In this document: in pieces, positions 63,762 to 64,000 of the stretch
Layout of the letters: every line of letters starts with the position of its first letter
Numbering within the stretch: position 1 is the stretch's first letter
Origin: an uncultured Clostridia bacterium
Lineage (GTDB): Bacteria; Bacillota; Clostridia; TANB77; CAG-508
Direction of reading: 5' to 3'
Assembly (NCBI GenBank): GCA_934180065.1
Contig: CAKPRA010000005.1
Coordinates: forward strand, 1 to 64,000
Length of the DNA stretch: 64,000 nt
Made by a program: the position numbers and the translations under genes
Notes under the pieces: model-generated
What the model saw: only the letters and a program-made list of their open reading frames with translations
What the model was told of the DNA's origin: nothing
Database searches by the model: none

Positions 63762-64000
63762 ATGAATACCTACTAAAAATTTATAAAAAATTATTGTAAG
63801 TTTTTGATAAATATAATTAATTACTGGTGTACTTTTAACAAAGTAAACGATTGCTATATAAAATCAATTACAAGAATGAAACCCAGTCGGGACTTGACAT
63901 TTCAGTAAAATTGCAACATGAAACAAGTAATTGATTACTTACAACAATGGCTTACCATACAAAAGATAAGTTGTCAACGAAGAAGAGAAAATTTCAAAAG
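63762..64000. other. End of window, no firm gene
   Basis: AT-rich. Two + strand frames run off the end: one from ATG 63914 (MKQVIDYLQQWLTIQK) and one from ATG 63945 (MAYHTKDKLSTKKRK). Neither has a ribosome-binding site close enough to choose between them. Confidence 0.25.

Noticed and set aside
1..64000. CRISPR array or riboswitch
   Set aside because: No short direct repeats with regular spacers. The repeated elements are long and inverted, and none matches a riboswitch core that I can recognise.

Overview
This window is AT-rich Firmicutes DNA. The gene set (SpoIIE, DacF-type carboxypeptidase, DisA, SepF/DivIVA, FtsK/SpoIIIE, a Cys/Gly-rich spore-type microprotein) points to a spore-forming, probably gut-associated member of the Clostridia. 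Codons are strongly A/T-ended, nearly all genes lie on the + strand, and TTG/GTG starts are common. I see no rRNA, no intact tRNA and no CRISPR array.

Layout. 1-470: tandem 212-bp structured repeat. 580-14.4 kb: core genes (rnc, radical SAM, YitT, dacF, hydrolase/membrane Mur ligase/ddl, then DUF4321-radC-mreBCD-mrdA). 14.6-15.6 kb: three small minus-strand proteins. 15.9-38.2 kb: spoIIE, an Ig-like membrane protein, mutL-miaA-HlyD, sepF-divIVA, rsmD, ftsK, an MBL nuclease, a GH15 enzyme, radA-disA and a cyclophilin. 38.6-56.6 kb: accessory genes, including two TetR-controlled export loci, a patatin phospholipase, a glucoamylase-family protein, an ABC-F protein behind a leader-peptide attenuator, small enzymes, deformylase and cytidine deaminase. 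56.6 kb to the end: a tRNA-Met 3' fragment (attachment core), a tyrosine integrase and a complete QatABCD anti-phage operon, then a truncated gene.

Most unusual observation. Four genes (a small protein at 15.45 kb, divIVA, rsmD and a patatin) are each broken by one extra C that creates an in-frame CGG. In all four the next base is A, so skipping the C gives GGA (Gly) and restores the expected protein. I scanned every CGG in the window by eye. CGG is otherwise absent in frame from the host-like genes. The only other in-frame CGG is in one small gene of foreign composition. This suggests that CGG is not read as Arg here and that CGGA is tolerated as a +1 shift or quadruplet glycine codon. I know of no description of this.

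Other notable items. A family of about 175-bp dispersed elements (five full and three partial copies, all in the same orientation, with compensatory stem changes) looks like a structured RNA or a MITE-like element. Two genes appear to use AUA starts. Two Shine-Dalgarno sequences are buried in hairpins. The MutL C-terminus has lost its zinc and endonuclease motifs.
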